DNA from: Bacillota bacterium
Lineage (GTDB): Bacteria > Bacillota_E > Sulfobacillia > Sulfobacillales > Sulfobacillaceae
Length of the DNA: 16,445 nt
NCBI GenBank assembly: GCA_021802225.1
Contig: JAKAAS010000003.1
Coordinates: 1 to 16,445, forward strand
Direction: 5' to 3'
Shown: positions 1-6,015 of the stretch, piece by piece
Layout of the letters: every line of letters begins with the position of its first letter
How positions within the stretch are numbered: position 1 is the first letter of the stretch
Made by a program: the position numbers and the translations under genes
Notes under the pieces: model-generated
Database searches by the model: none
Told to the model about the DNA's origin: nothing
The model's input: the letters and a program-made list of their open reading frames with translations, nothing else

Positions 1-305
1 TGTTTCTTTCGGGTAGCCCGGATGACAGCACTCACAATCCGGCGGCTGACGCAGAGATCGGCAAATGCCTGAAAGGGCACTCCCTGTTCTGAGCGAAAAT
101 GTCGGATTGCGTAAAACAACCCTAAAAGCCCTTCCTGCTGAAGGTCCTCATGTTCAAGACCGACGACAAAATATGTGCGCGCTTTCGCCGTAACCAGAGA
201 CTGGTAGCGCATTATCAGTTGGTCCAGCGCATAGGAATCACCTTCCCGCTCCAAGGCCAGCAACGTATCGTCGGTAACTTCACGACTTATTGACGGGACC
301 GCCAT
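1..305 (-). CDS. SigH-like sigma-70 family RNA polymerase sigma factor, N-terminal part (runs off left edge)
   Basis: This gene reads leftward from 305 and leaves the window, so only about 101 residues are visible. They cover sigma region 2: the segment AKARTYFVVGLEHEDLQQEG followed by GLLGLFYAIRHF and the conserved FADLCVSRRIVSAV. These closely follow the pattern of the sporulation/stationary-phase factor SigH of Bacillus, which directs RNA polymerase to a dedicated promoter set. The start is the ATG at 303-305, with GGAGG nine bases upstream; a second ATG at 311-313 is out of frame and only one base from the SD. A TATAAT box lies at 334-339 on the minus strand. The protein is a paralog of the sigma factor at 11097-11747, so it cannot be called the true SigH with confidence. 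Region 4 lies outside the window. Confidence 0.88.
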   Translation of the reverse strand, partial: MAVPSISREVTDDTLLALEREGDSYALDQLIMRYQSLVTAKARTYFVVGLEHEDLQQEGLLGLFYAIRHFRSEQGVPFQAFADLCVSRRIVSAVIRATRKK

Positions 306-333
306 CCAGCCATACCTCCTTTTTATCTTTCTC

Positions 334-339
334 ATTATA
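334..339 (-). promoter_or_regulatory. -10 box of the SigH-like gene
   Basis: A perfect TATAAT is read on the minus strand, about 29 bases upstream of the ATG at 305. I see no good -35 hexamer at the usual distance, so the promoter may be weak or activator-dependent. Confidence 0.5.
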
Positions 340-404
340 CGGTAAGGTTCTCCCAACGATCTATACTCTTTGAAAGGGATGGATTCTGTCACTCCTTTAG
401 GTTA

Positions 405-413
405 TGTTATAAA
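405..413 (+). promoter_or_regulatory. Extended -10 promoter of the AIF-like oxidoreductase gene
   Basis: TGTTATAAA is an extended -10 element (TGn followed by TATAAA). A TTGAAA at 370-375 is too far upstream to be its standard -35. Transcription would start near 420, leaving a leader of about 65 bases before the ATG at 487. Confidence 0.5.
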
Positions 414-486
414 TTGTCAGCGATAGGGAAACAGTAGGCGAGAGTTTGGCAATATGCCAGACCGTGTTAGGAAAGGGCGGGACACT

Positions 487-1677
487 ATGACACATTATGA
501 CTACATTGTTGTCGGCGGCGGCATGACAGCTTCTGCAGCCACGGCAGGAATACGGCGGCACGACAAGTCCGGCACAATCGGAATATTTTCTGCAGAACGG
601 TACCCGATCTACAGCCGTCCGCCTCTGTCTAAGAAGCTTTGGACGGACGAGCGCGTAGAAAGTCTCTGGATGAAACCGGATGTGCTCACGCTTCATGCGG
701 ATGAACATCTCACGACCACCATCAACTCCGTGGATGCTGGGAATCACACTGTGTCCGACCAATATGGAAACCTATACCATTTCGGAAAACTGCTGTTAGC
801 CACTGGCGGCTCCCCCAAGACCCTTCCGTTCCCCGACATTCCCATCATTTACTTCCGCACCCTGGAAGACTATTTTCATCTCTACCAACTGGCGCAGACC
901 CGTGACCGCTTTCTGGTCATTGGCGGCGGCTTTATCGGCACCGAAATCGCGGCAGCCTTAAATTTGCAGGGCAAGTCCGTGACGGTGATTTATCCGGAAG
1001 CCCATCTCGTAGACCGCCTATTTCCGACCGATCTCAAACAACATATCGACCAATTCTACCGCGATAAAGGCGTCGACTTGTGGAATAGCAGTGTCCTTGC
1101 GCAACTCGAACAGGATGCACAAGGGATTCTGGTCAGGGACGGGAATGGGCGGAGCACGCATGTAGATGCCGTCGTTGCTGGTATTGGACTCCGGCCGAAT
1201 ACCGATTTGGCCGAAGCGGCGCACCTCTCTGTCCGTGACGGCATTGCCGTCAACGAGTATCTCCAGACATCTGACCCCAACATTTATGCGGCAGGCGATG
1301 TGGCGTCCTTCCCCTATCCGTATCCCGGACAGAAATCCCGTGTGGAGCATGAGGACAATGCTTTGTCGCAAGGCAAGGCCGCAGGCGCCAATATGGCTGG
1401 TGCCCACCGGGCCTACTCCCATTTGCCGTTCTTTTATTCTGATATGTTCTCAATGGGATATGAAGCCATTGGCCTTCTTGATGCGAATCTAGAAATTTTC
1501 TCCGACTGGGTAACATTCGGTGAGGAAGGCGTTCTGTACTATCTTAAAGACCAGAAGGTTGTCGGAGTATTGAACTGGAACGTCTGGGACCAAATCCCTC
1601 AAGCCCGCGAAATCATTGTCGCACAAAAAATCTATTCCGATCCTTCAGCTCTCGCGGGAACGCTTCACAATCGGTGA
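487..1677 (+). CDS. FAD-dependent NAD(P)H oxidoreductase, apoptosis-inducing-factor (AIF)-like
   Basis: A 396-residue two-dinucleotide-domain flavoprotein. Residues 7-12 (IVVGGG) begin the FAD-binding Rossmann fold, 41-52 hold the YSRPPLSKKLW segment, and ATGG at 105-108 follows. A second Rossmann motif VIGGGFIG at 144-151 binds NAD(P)H, and IYAAGDVA at 266-273 is the FAD-ribityl motif. The segment RVEHEDNALSQGKAAGANM at 285-303 and the C-terminal GYEAIGLLDANL (324-335) and WNVWDQIPQARE (364-375) resemble mitochondrial AIF more than BphA4-type ferredoxin reductases, though both belong to one superfamily. It probably passes electrons from NAD(P)H to a quinone, ferredoxin or oxygen; the acceptor cannot be told. 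The ATG at 487 is preferred over one at 454 because the Rossmann motif starts at once. No redox Cys pair is present. It ends 15 bases from the convergent protease gene. Confidence 0.88.
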   Translation: MTHYDYIVVGGGMTASAATAGIRRHDKSGTIGIFSAERYPIYSRPPLSKKLWTDERVESLWMKPDVLTLHADEHLTTTINSVDAGNHTVSDQYGNLYHFGKLLLATGGSPKTLPFPDIPIIYFRTLEDYFHLYQLAQTRDRFLVIGGGFIGTEIAAALNLQGKSVTVIYPEAHLVDRLFPTDLKQHIDQFYRDKGVDLWNSSVLAQLEQDAQGILVRDGNGRSTHVDAVVAGIGLRPNTDLAEAAHLSVRDGIAVNEYLQTSDPNIYAAGDVASFPYPYPGQKSRVEHEDNALSQGKAAGANMAGAHRAYSHLPFFYSDMFSMGYEAIGLLDANLEIFSDWVTFGEEGVLYYLKDQKVVGVLNWNVWDQIPQAREIIVAQKIYSDPSALAGTLHNR

Positions 1678-1692
1678 CCCGCAGCAGTGGGA

Positions 1693-2451
1693 TCAGGCCC
1701 CGTTCTTCAACATCTGTAGCAGTGCGCTTTTGACTGCCGAGACAGGGATTGCGAATCCTATTCCCTGTCCTTGGCTGGACACTGCCGTATTGACGCCAAT
1801 AACCTGGCCGGCGAGGTTCAGCAAAGGGCCGCCGCTATTCCCGGGGTTGATTGCCGCCGAAGTTTGCAGAAGATTGGAATAGGTCCGGGACCCAATAGTG
1901 AGAGGCCTTCCTTTGGCACTGACCACCCCGACAGTAACGGTGTGGGACAGGTCGTAGGGGTTGCCAATCGCTATGGCCCATGCCCCCACCGGCGTGTCAG
2001 CAGAGCTCCCCATGGTGATGGTGGCCACTGGGCGGGGGACAGAAACCTGTAAGACGGCGAGGTCAGAACGGGCATTGGTCCCAATCACACGGCCCCGGAA
2101 CGGTTTGGCATAGCCGGTGACGTAGACGGCGATCCCGGTGGCATTGCTGATGACATGGTCATTGGTGAGAAGCTCGCCGCTGGGCCGGAAGAAAAATCCC
2201 GTACCAACCTGGCTTCCCAACCCGTCCCGGGACACAATAATCTTCACCACCGCGGGACTCACCCGCTGCACAACATTGGAAATAGTGTTCGGAGCAATGG
2301 GCAGCGTGGGGGGTGCCGAGGGAGTGGCCGGTGACGTGCTCACTGGCCCATGCCCCGGGCGGGCGAGAACGGCCGCCCCTCCCCCAGCAGCTCCCGCCCC
2401 AAAAACAAATCCTGCGGCAGCGATTCCCAACGTTTTCAGAAATCCCCCCAT
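1693..2451 (-). CDS. Membrane-anchored HtrA/DegP-type serine protease without PDZ domain
   Basis: A 252-residue trypsin-like protease. Residues 8-30 are a Gly/Ala-rich hydrophobic segment, either an uncleaved signal anchor or a signal peptide. A Pro/Ser/Thr-rich linker (36-55) and the protease domain follow. The triad is visible: His99 in LLTNDHVI, Asp130 in ARSDLAVLQV and Ser206 in NPGNSGGPL. The protein stops about 46 residues after the Ser, just after IGFAIPVSAV, so the PDZ domain usual in HtrA/DegP is absent. It should act outside the cytoplasmic membrane in protein quality control. The ATG at 2449-2451 is chosen because GGAGG lies seven bases upstream; a longer reading to 2550 would start without an SD. 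The SD is part of a hairpin (2459-2486). The gene follows wrbA by 76 bases (from 2452 to 2527) on the same strand. Confidence 0.88.
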   Translation of the reverse strand: MGGFLKTLGIAAAGFVFGAGAAGGGAAVLARPGHGPVSTSPATPSAPPTLPIAPNTISNVVQRVSPAVVKIIVSRDGLGSQVGTGFFFRPSGELLTNDHVISNATGIAVYVTGYAKPFRGRVIGTNARSDLAVLQVSVPRPVATITMGSSADTPVGAWAIAIGNPYDLSHTVTVGVVSAKGRPLTIGSRTYSNLLQTSAAINPGNSGGPLLNLAGQVIGVNTAVSSQGQGIGFAIPVSAVKSALLQMLKNGA

Positions 2452-2458
2452 AAAAACA

Positions 2459-2486
2459 CCTCCAGAACGTCTTCCGCGTCTGGAGG
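2459..2486 (-). promoter_or_regulatory. Hairpin masking the ribosome binding site of the protease gene
   Basis: On the minus-strand transcript an 8-base arm CCTCCAGA (2486-2479) is exactly complementary to TCTGGAGG (2466-2459), separated by 12 bases. The second arm contains the GGAGG Shine-Dalgarno of the protease gene, seven bases before its ATG. The fold would hide the SD, as in RNA thermometers or translational switches. The pairing is seen directly; the regulatory role is inferred. Confidence 0.6.
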
Positions 2487-2527
2487 AGTATGCCACACAT
2501 TTGTTACTAAAGCATTTCCTAGCCCTT

Positions 2528-3124
2528 TTACGATTGAAGTTTGCCCGCAATCACAGCGAGTCTCTGTCCCAAGAGGATACCTACAGCGCGTTCATCATCG
2601 GACAACTCTGGCTTGCTGCCAAGCTCTGTAGGACCGTACGGCCCGCCACCTGTTTGAGTTCCATGGACTGACGGACTCAGGTATCCCGTAGGGACAATCA
2701 CCATTCCATGGTGAAAAGCAAACGTTGACATAGTGAGGATGGTGCTCTCATGGCCTCCGTGCATGGTCGCAGCCCCGGTGAAAAAGCCTGCGGCCTTTCC
2801 TGCCAGCTGCCCTTGCGCCCACAAGGGCCCAGTCTGGTCAAGAAAGTTCTTGAGCTGAGCCGTCATATTGCCATAACGAGTTGGTGAGCCAAAAGCAATG
2901 CCGTCAGCCCATGTCAAGTCGTCGAGTGTTGCCACCGGAACATTCTTTTGGGCCTCAACGGCCTGCTGGATGGCATCGTTGGCTCTGATGACCTCTAGCG
3001 GCAGCAAGTCCGGCACTCTGCGCAGCCGGACTTCAGCTCCTGCCTGTTCGGCGCCTTCGGCGATAACCTCGGCCAAATGGTAGACGGATCCCGTCATGGA
3101 GTAATAGATTACGCTGATTTTCAC
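2528..3124 (-). CDS. wrbA: NAD(P)H:quinone oxidoreductase, WrbA family flavoprotein
   Basis: A 198-residue flavodoxin-fold enzyme, the same length as E. coli WrbA. It carries out two-electron reduction of quinones with FMN and NAD(P)H, avoiding semiquinone radicals. Visible marks are the FMN phosphate loop YSMTGSVYHLA (8-18), the family signature GSPTRYGNMTAQLKNFLDQT (79-98), the FTGAATMHGGHE segment (115-126) and GGPYGP (160-165). The start is taken as GTG at 3122-3124, with AAAGGA ten bases upstream, rather than the ATG at 3145, which has no SD and would add seven residues not typical of the family. The protease gene lies 76 bases downstream on the same strand, so the two may form an oxidative/envelope stress unit; that link is inferred. 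Confidence 0.92.
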   Translation of the reverse strand: MKISVIYYSMTGSVYHLAEVIAEGAEQAGAEVRLRRVPDLLPLEVIRANDAIQQAVEAQKNVPVATLDDLTWADGIAFGSPTRYGNMTAQLKNFLDQTGPLWAQGQLAGKAAGFFTGAATMHGGHESTILTMSTFAFHHGMVIVPTGYLSPSVHGTQTGGGPYGPTELGSKPELSDDERAVGILLGQRLAVIAGKLQS

Positions 3125-3505
3125 GTTGCGAACATCCTTTCCCATCTGAAGGACAGAAAACCTTCGGATTTTATGGTCTTCTAGACGCTTGATTGAGGTC
3201 TACAGAACATTTGACGGTCCCCACCCGTCGGAAGATACCCCCTCAATCCATCTTGCACCAAAATAAGTTCCTTATTCCAGGGTCCTAGGCCTATTTTCGT
3301 GCGCACAACCAGTGGCCCCCCTCTCGAGAGGCATTGCGTCAAGAAGATGGCATGCAAAACCGACTGGGCCAGGAAGATAGGGGACAAAAAACGCGCGGCT
3401 GGCACCCGGCCAACCGATCTTTGGTCTGCGGCTTCTTTTTGCTTAGCGGCACAGCCGTTACGCCACTACGCATAAAAGCACAGACGGCACCCCCTGTCCA
3501 GGGAA
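3125..3505. other. Intergenic region between wrbA and the ECF sigma gene
   Basis: No convincing gene is seen in this stretch. An open frame running from 3334 into the sigma gene exists, but it has no SD and its translation does not look like a protein domain. A small inverted repeat, GACGG (3213-3217) and CCGTC (3225-3229), could be an operator. No good promoter for wrbA was found. Confidence 0.5.
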
Positions 3506-3534
3506 TTGGCGCACTCGGTTCCATGTCGTATATT
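3506..3534 (+). promoter_or_regulatory. Vegetative promoter of the ECF sigma gene
   Basis: TTGGCG (3506-3511) and TATATT (3529-3534) are separated by exactly 17 bases, a good housekeeping-sigma promoter. Transcription would begin near 3541, about 75 bases before the ATG at 3616. Confidence 0.6.
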
Positions 3535-3615
3535 ATTGAAGAAAATGCCGTTGCTGAGTTTTTCCATCATACCAGGTGGATGGCCTATGGGGGCACCCAT
3601 GCCGGAGGCGAACTA

Positions 3616-4204
3616 ATGTCGGACTGGGAACTTGTACAAGTGTACCGCCAGGGCGGTCACGGCGGCGCGGATGCCATGGGCCAATTATTTCTCCGCCACC
3701 GCCCGCAGTTATATCGTTTGGCCCTGCGAATAGTGGGCGATGCCTCCGGAGCCGAGGATGCTGTGTCAGAAATATGGATGCGGGTGATGAGCTGCATCGG
3801 CCAGTATCGGCATGAGGCGAAATTTAGCACGTGGCTGTACCGAATCGCAGCGACTTGGCTCATTGACTGGACCCGCAAGAGCGCCGCCCCCTGCTGCCTG
3901 ACCCCCGGGTTATGCGGATGAGGACCCGGATAAACAGTGCGAAAAAGCATTCACGGCAGAATTGATTCAGCACACACCTGAACAGCTGCCCCCGATGCAG
4001 CGCACAATAATTGTCATGCGCGACACAGATAACATCCCTTTGCAGGAAATGGCAGCCAGGCTGGGGCTCCCCCTTACCGCCTTAAAATCCCGGCTTCGCC
4101 GCGCCCGGACTGCTTTTAAACGGATTGCCGGCCAAGACCACGCCATTCCGGGACGGGAGGCGGTTGGCCTAATCCACCTGACGGCTCGCGGAGCGTTGCA
4201 ATAA
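3616..4204 (+). pseudogene. ECF-type sigma factor gene interrupted by a +1 frameshift
   Basis: The first frame runs 3616-3921 (101 residues) and carries sigma region 2: LYRLALRIVGDASGAEDAV (32-50) followed by FSTWLYRIAATWLIDWTR (70-87). The second frame is open from 3902 to 4204 and carries region 4: LPPMQRTIIVMRDTDN, then LQEMAARLGLPLTALKSRLR. Skipping one base in the C run at 3902-3906 joins them into about 195 residues, the normal ECF length, with an acidic linker PGYADEDPDK. The ATG at 3616 has GGAGG seven bases upstream. ECF factors switch on stress or envelope regulons and usually sit beside an anti-sigma gene; none is seen here. A homopolymer sequencing error, a true inactivating mutation or programmed +1 slippage at CCC are all possible. 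Confidence 0.8.
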
Positions 4205-4210
4205 CGCTCC
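4190..4210 (+). terminator. Hairpin spanning the ECF sigma stop codon
   Basis: GGAGCGTT (4190-4197) and AACGCTCC (4203-4210) form a perfect 8-bp stem with a 5-base loop, enclosing the TAA stop at 4202-4204. No T-run follows on either strand, so intrinsic termination is doubtful; it may instead stabilise the 3' end. Confidence 0.4.
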
Positions 4211-4222
4211 CCGTCACCAGCT

Positions 4223-4231
4223 AAAAGGAGG
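4223..4231 (+). promoter_or_regulatory. Orphan Shine-Dalgarno sequence after the ECF sigma gene
   Basis: AAAAGGAGG is a near-perfect SD about 20 bases after the sigma stop codon, but no open frame of useful length follows; the adjacent TTG reading closes after ten codons. A complementary CCTCC at 4254-4258 could pair with it. It may be the remnant of a lost downstream gene such as an anti-sigma factor; this is inference. Confidence 0.35.
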
Positions 4232-4291
4232 TTGAAGCCAGCGCTCCCGGTCCCCTCCATTTAGCCGGTTCCACACCCGCCCAAGCAGGGG

Positions 4292-4558
4292 CTACAAGCG
4301 CCGTCTAGTTAGCCCGTATTCCAAATCCTGCAAAGTCTGCGTAGTCAGCTGCCGGACCTGCACAGAATCTTCACTGGGCCACGAGACGAGCCCCATAGTC
4401 GTCAAAATCCGCATGGCCTGTTTCAACAGCTTGATAGGGAGACCCAAGTCGCTGGCCTCGCGATTCAAGTCAATCACCATGCCTGCCGGCAGCCTCTTGG
4501 TGATGATGGCATCGCGGTACCGGGATGCCACCGTGTTTGGGTTGTCTACAAGACCCAC
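4292..4558 (-). CDS. Small stand-alone GntR-like winged helix-turn-helix DNA-binding protein
   Basis: An 88-residue protein. Residues 13-30 (RYRDAIITKRLPAGMVID) match the opening helix and RLPPG turn of GntR-type DNA-binding domains, 33-52 (REASDLGLPIKLLKQAMRIL) fit the helix-turn-helix, and MGLVSWPSEDSVQVR (55-69) fits the wing. GntR regulators normally carry a C-terminal ligand-binding domain; here only about 19 residues follow, so this is a lone DNA-binding module. It starts at GTG (4556-4558), with AAAGGA ten bases upstream. A palindrome at 4607-4619 upstream of the start is a possible self-binding site. It converges on the broken ECF sigma gene. The family call rests on pattern recognition in a short protein, so it is moderately sure. 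Confidence 0.68.
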   Translation of the reverse strand: MGLVDNPNTVASRYRDAIITKRLPAGMVIDLNREASDLGLPIKLLKQAMRILTTMGLVSWPSEDSVQVRQLTTQTLQDLEYGLTRRRL

Positions 4559-4606
4559 GACGATTCAGTCCTTTCGCCTATCTCCTATTACCTCTGGTGT
4601 TTTTCA

Positions 4607-4619
4607 TGGAACAATTCCA
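4607..4619. promoter_or_regulatory. Palindrome upstream of the GntR-like gene, candidate operator
   Basis: TGGAA-CAA-TTCCA is a perfect 5-3-5 inverted repeat, about 50 bases upstream of the GntR-like start. Its position would suit autoregulation. A second perfect palindrome, GCTAG-GTCT-CTAGC, lies at 4708-4721. Function is inferred only from symmetry and location. Confidence 0.35.
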
Positions 4620-4778
4620 ATTAGGTGGATGGGTCCGCTCACGGTCCATTTTGAACCCAGCCCCTGTACTTATATTTAACCATATTTCCAAACGGGCGGG
4701 GGTAGATGCTAGGTCTCTAGCCCCAAAGGCAAAATATTGGCGTAAGTGGGCGGCCCCCTGAGAGTCCGACAGCACTTC

Positions 4779-4811
4779 TATAATCTCGTTGTGGCGGCCG
4801 ATGGGTATAAT
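4779..4811 (+). promoter_or_regulatory. Two tandem TATAAT boxes upstream of the 4898 membrane protein gene
   Basis: Perfect TATAAT hexamers occur at 4779-4784 and 4806-4811, 27 bases apart. Neither has a good -35 at 16-18 bases: TTGTGG at 4789-4794 is only 11 bases before the second box. They would give leaders of roughly 80-110 bases. The rest of the gap 4559-4897 shows the two palindromes listed above and no gene. Confidence 0.4.
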
Positions 4812-4897
4812 TAACAGAGGAGCATACCGGCGAAATCTGTTGACGCACAGTGTATTATGTTCACAGTCGATTCATCAAGTACGAGGAGGCCGTCTAA

Positions 4898-5542
4898 ATG
4901 TCTGATAGTGGACCAGAGAGAAGCGCCGTAGTGATACCGGGCCAAGAGACCCCGACCCAGCCTAAACGCGCCCGACTAGCCCTTCCGAGGTGGTACTGGC
5001 CTTGGTGGGTGATTTTAGGGATTGCGGTCACGGTGTTGATGGCCATCTCCTATTTTGCCGGCATGCTGACCACGGTATCACAGGCCCACACGCTGCTCTC
5101 AAGCCTGCACCAGCAACTGGGACTGGTCGCCCAGCAAAAGGCCCGCCTCAACAAACAAGCCCAGGCGCTTGGGGTCCTAAGCAACTTGCGCAGCGGACAC
5201 TGGAGCAACCCTGCTGTATGGGCCGTCTTCCTTCCCATGTGGATCTGGTTCTTAACTGGGATGCTCTCGAGCCTCGCCGGCTACGCAGCCGTGCGCAGAC
5301 TAATGCGGCGCTCTGGCATCAACAAGGCTGGCGGTCAGCCCTCGCCAAGCTATGCCGACGCATCTGAATCTCCAAGAGCTCCTTCACCCAGCCGCCGTTC
5401 GGCTCCCTCTTCCTCTCTCAAATGGACCCGTGAATTCATCGGGCTGGTCATCTGGGTGGGCGTTATCGCGGCTCTGGGGTTCGCCATCATCCACGGCGGA
5501 ACGCACCTCGGACCATCATTCTGGTCCCGATTCCGGCTGTGA
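4898..5542 (+). CDS. Unrecognised membrane protein with three transmembrane segments
   Basis: A 214-residue protein I do not recognise. A polar N-terminus (1-30) is followed by an aromatic stretch RWYWPWW and a first membrane segment (about 38-58). Residues 60-95 are rich in Gln, Leu and Lys and may form a short coiled coil outside the membrane (HTLLSSLHQQLGLVAQQKAR). A second segment lies at 106-132, a Ser/Pro-rich linker at 146-174, and a third segment at 180-199. The start is well supported: GGAGG sits eight bases before the ATG. The last 27 bases overlap the 3' end of the convergent gene 5516-5806, which also encodes a small membrane protein. Nothing in the sequence gives a function. Confidence 0.72.
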   Translation: MSDSGPERSAVVIPGQETPTQPKRARLALPRWYWPWWVILGIAVTVLMAISYFAGMLTTVSQAHTLLSSLHQQLGLVAQQKARLNKQAQALGVLSNLRSGHWSNPAVWAVFLPMWIWFLTGMLSSLAGYAAVRRLMRRSGINKAGGQPSPSYADASESPRAPSPSRRSAPSSSLKWTREFIGLVIWVGVIAALGFAIIHGGTHLGPSFWSRFRL

Positions 5543-5806
5543 CGCACGGTGGCGCTCAATATCCTTGCGGCGGCTGCGCAAGGAAGCCGCCAGCGCACCG
5601 ACCATGAGGACCAGCCCGGCGAGCTCGGCCAGCATAACCATCCACAGAGGCAAGTGCCCTCCAATAGCCATAAACAGTGCCCAGTACCCTGCGCCTAACA
5701 CCACCAAAGTGATGAGCCCTGCCGCACGAAACCACAACACCGTTTTTTTCGAATAGGGAGCCGCCTCTTTGAGCATATCCATGTAAAGGCGCCGTTTGTC
5801 GTTCAC
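5516..5806 (-). CDS. Unrecognised small membrane protein with two transmembrane segments
   Basis: A 96-residue protein with a basic, amphipathic N-terminus (KRRLYMDMLKEAAPYSKK), two hydrophobic segments (about 25-47 and 52-75) and a charged C-terminal tail beginning SLRSRRKDIERHR. I choose the GTG start at 5804-5806, because GGAG lies seven bases upstream; the longer open frame to 5911 has an Arg-rich lead that does not look like a real N-terminus. Both ends probably face the cytoplasm, judging from the positive charges. It overlaps the gene 4898-5542 by 27 bases, tail to tail. A TATAAT box at 5861-5866 on the minus strand is its likely -10. No family is recognised. Confidence 0.65.
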   Translation of the reverse strand: MNDKRRLYMDMLKEAAPYSKKTVLWFRAAGLITLVVLGAGYWALFMAIGGHLPLWMVMLAELAGLVLMVGALAASLRSRRKDIERHRASQPESGPE

Positions 5807-5992
5807 TCTATGTCTCCGCCTTTCCGTTCTGTTGCGCTTGTTGCGAACCCTCAGATGATTATTATAGCTTATCCTCTGAAATCCTCCGGAAATTACCCTC
5901 AAAGTGCACATTTTTGCGCCGGCGGACGTTTTTTTCGTAAGTGTCGTGGGGGCTCGCTTGCCTTTTTATGCAAGTCCTGCCGCACTTTCGCT

Positions 5993-5998
5993 TATAAT
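5993..5998 (+). promoter_or_regulatory. -10 box of the Ppx-kinase-HD operon
   Basis: TATAAT lies 18 bases before the ATG at 6016, so transcription should begin near 6005. No clear -35 is present. Just upstream is an inverted repeat CTTGC (5957-5961) and GCAAG (5970-5974), where a regulator might bind in place of the -35 contact. Confidence 0.5.
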
Positions 5999-6015
5999 AT
6001 AGCTCAGCAATTGCT

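Noticed and set aside
3211..3239. TTGACG with GATACC 17 bases downstream as a promoter toward the ECF gene
   Set aside because: The -10 matches only three of six positions, and a much better promoter lies at 3506-3534.
3334..3615. N-terminal extension of the ECF sigma frame from a TTG at 3334
   Set aside because: No SD at 3334, the promoter at 3506-3534 lies inside it, and the sigma homology starts right after the ATG at 3616, which has a good SD.
4840..4858. TTGACG followed by TATTAT as a promoter for the 4898 gene
   Set aside because: The spacer is only seven bases, far short of the 16-18 needed; the tandem TATAAT boxes upstream are better candidates.
5900..5940. Intrinsic terminator at the GC-rich CGCCGGCG followed by a T-run
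   Set aside because: The palindrome has no loop and no gene on the plus strand ends before it, so it cannot act as a normal terminator there.
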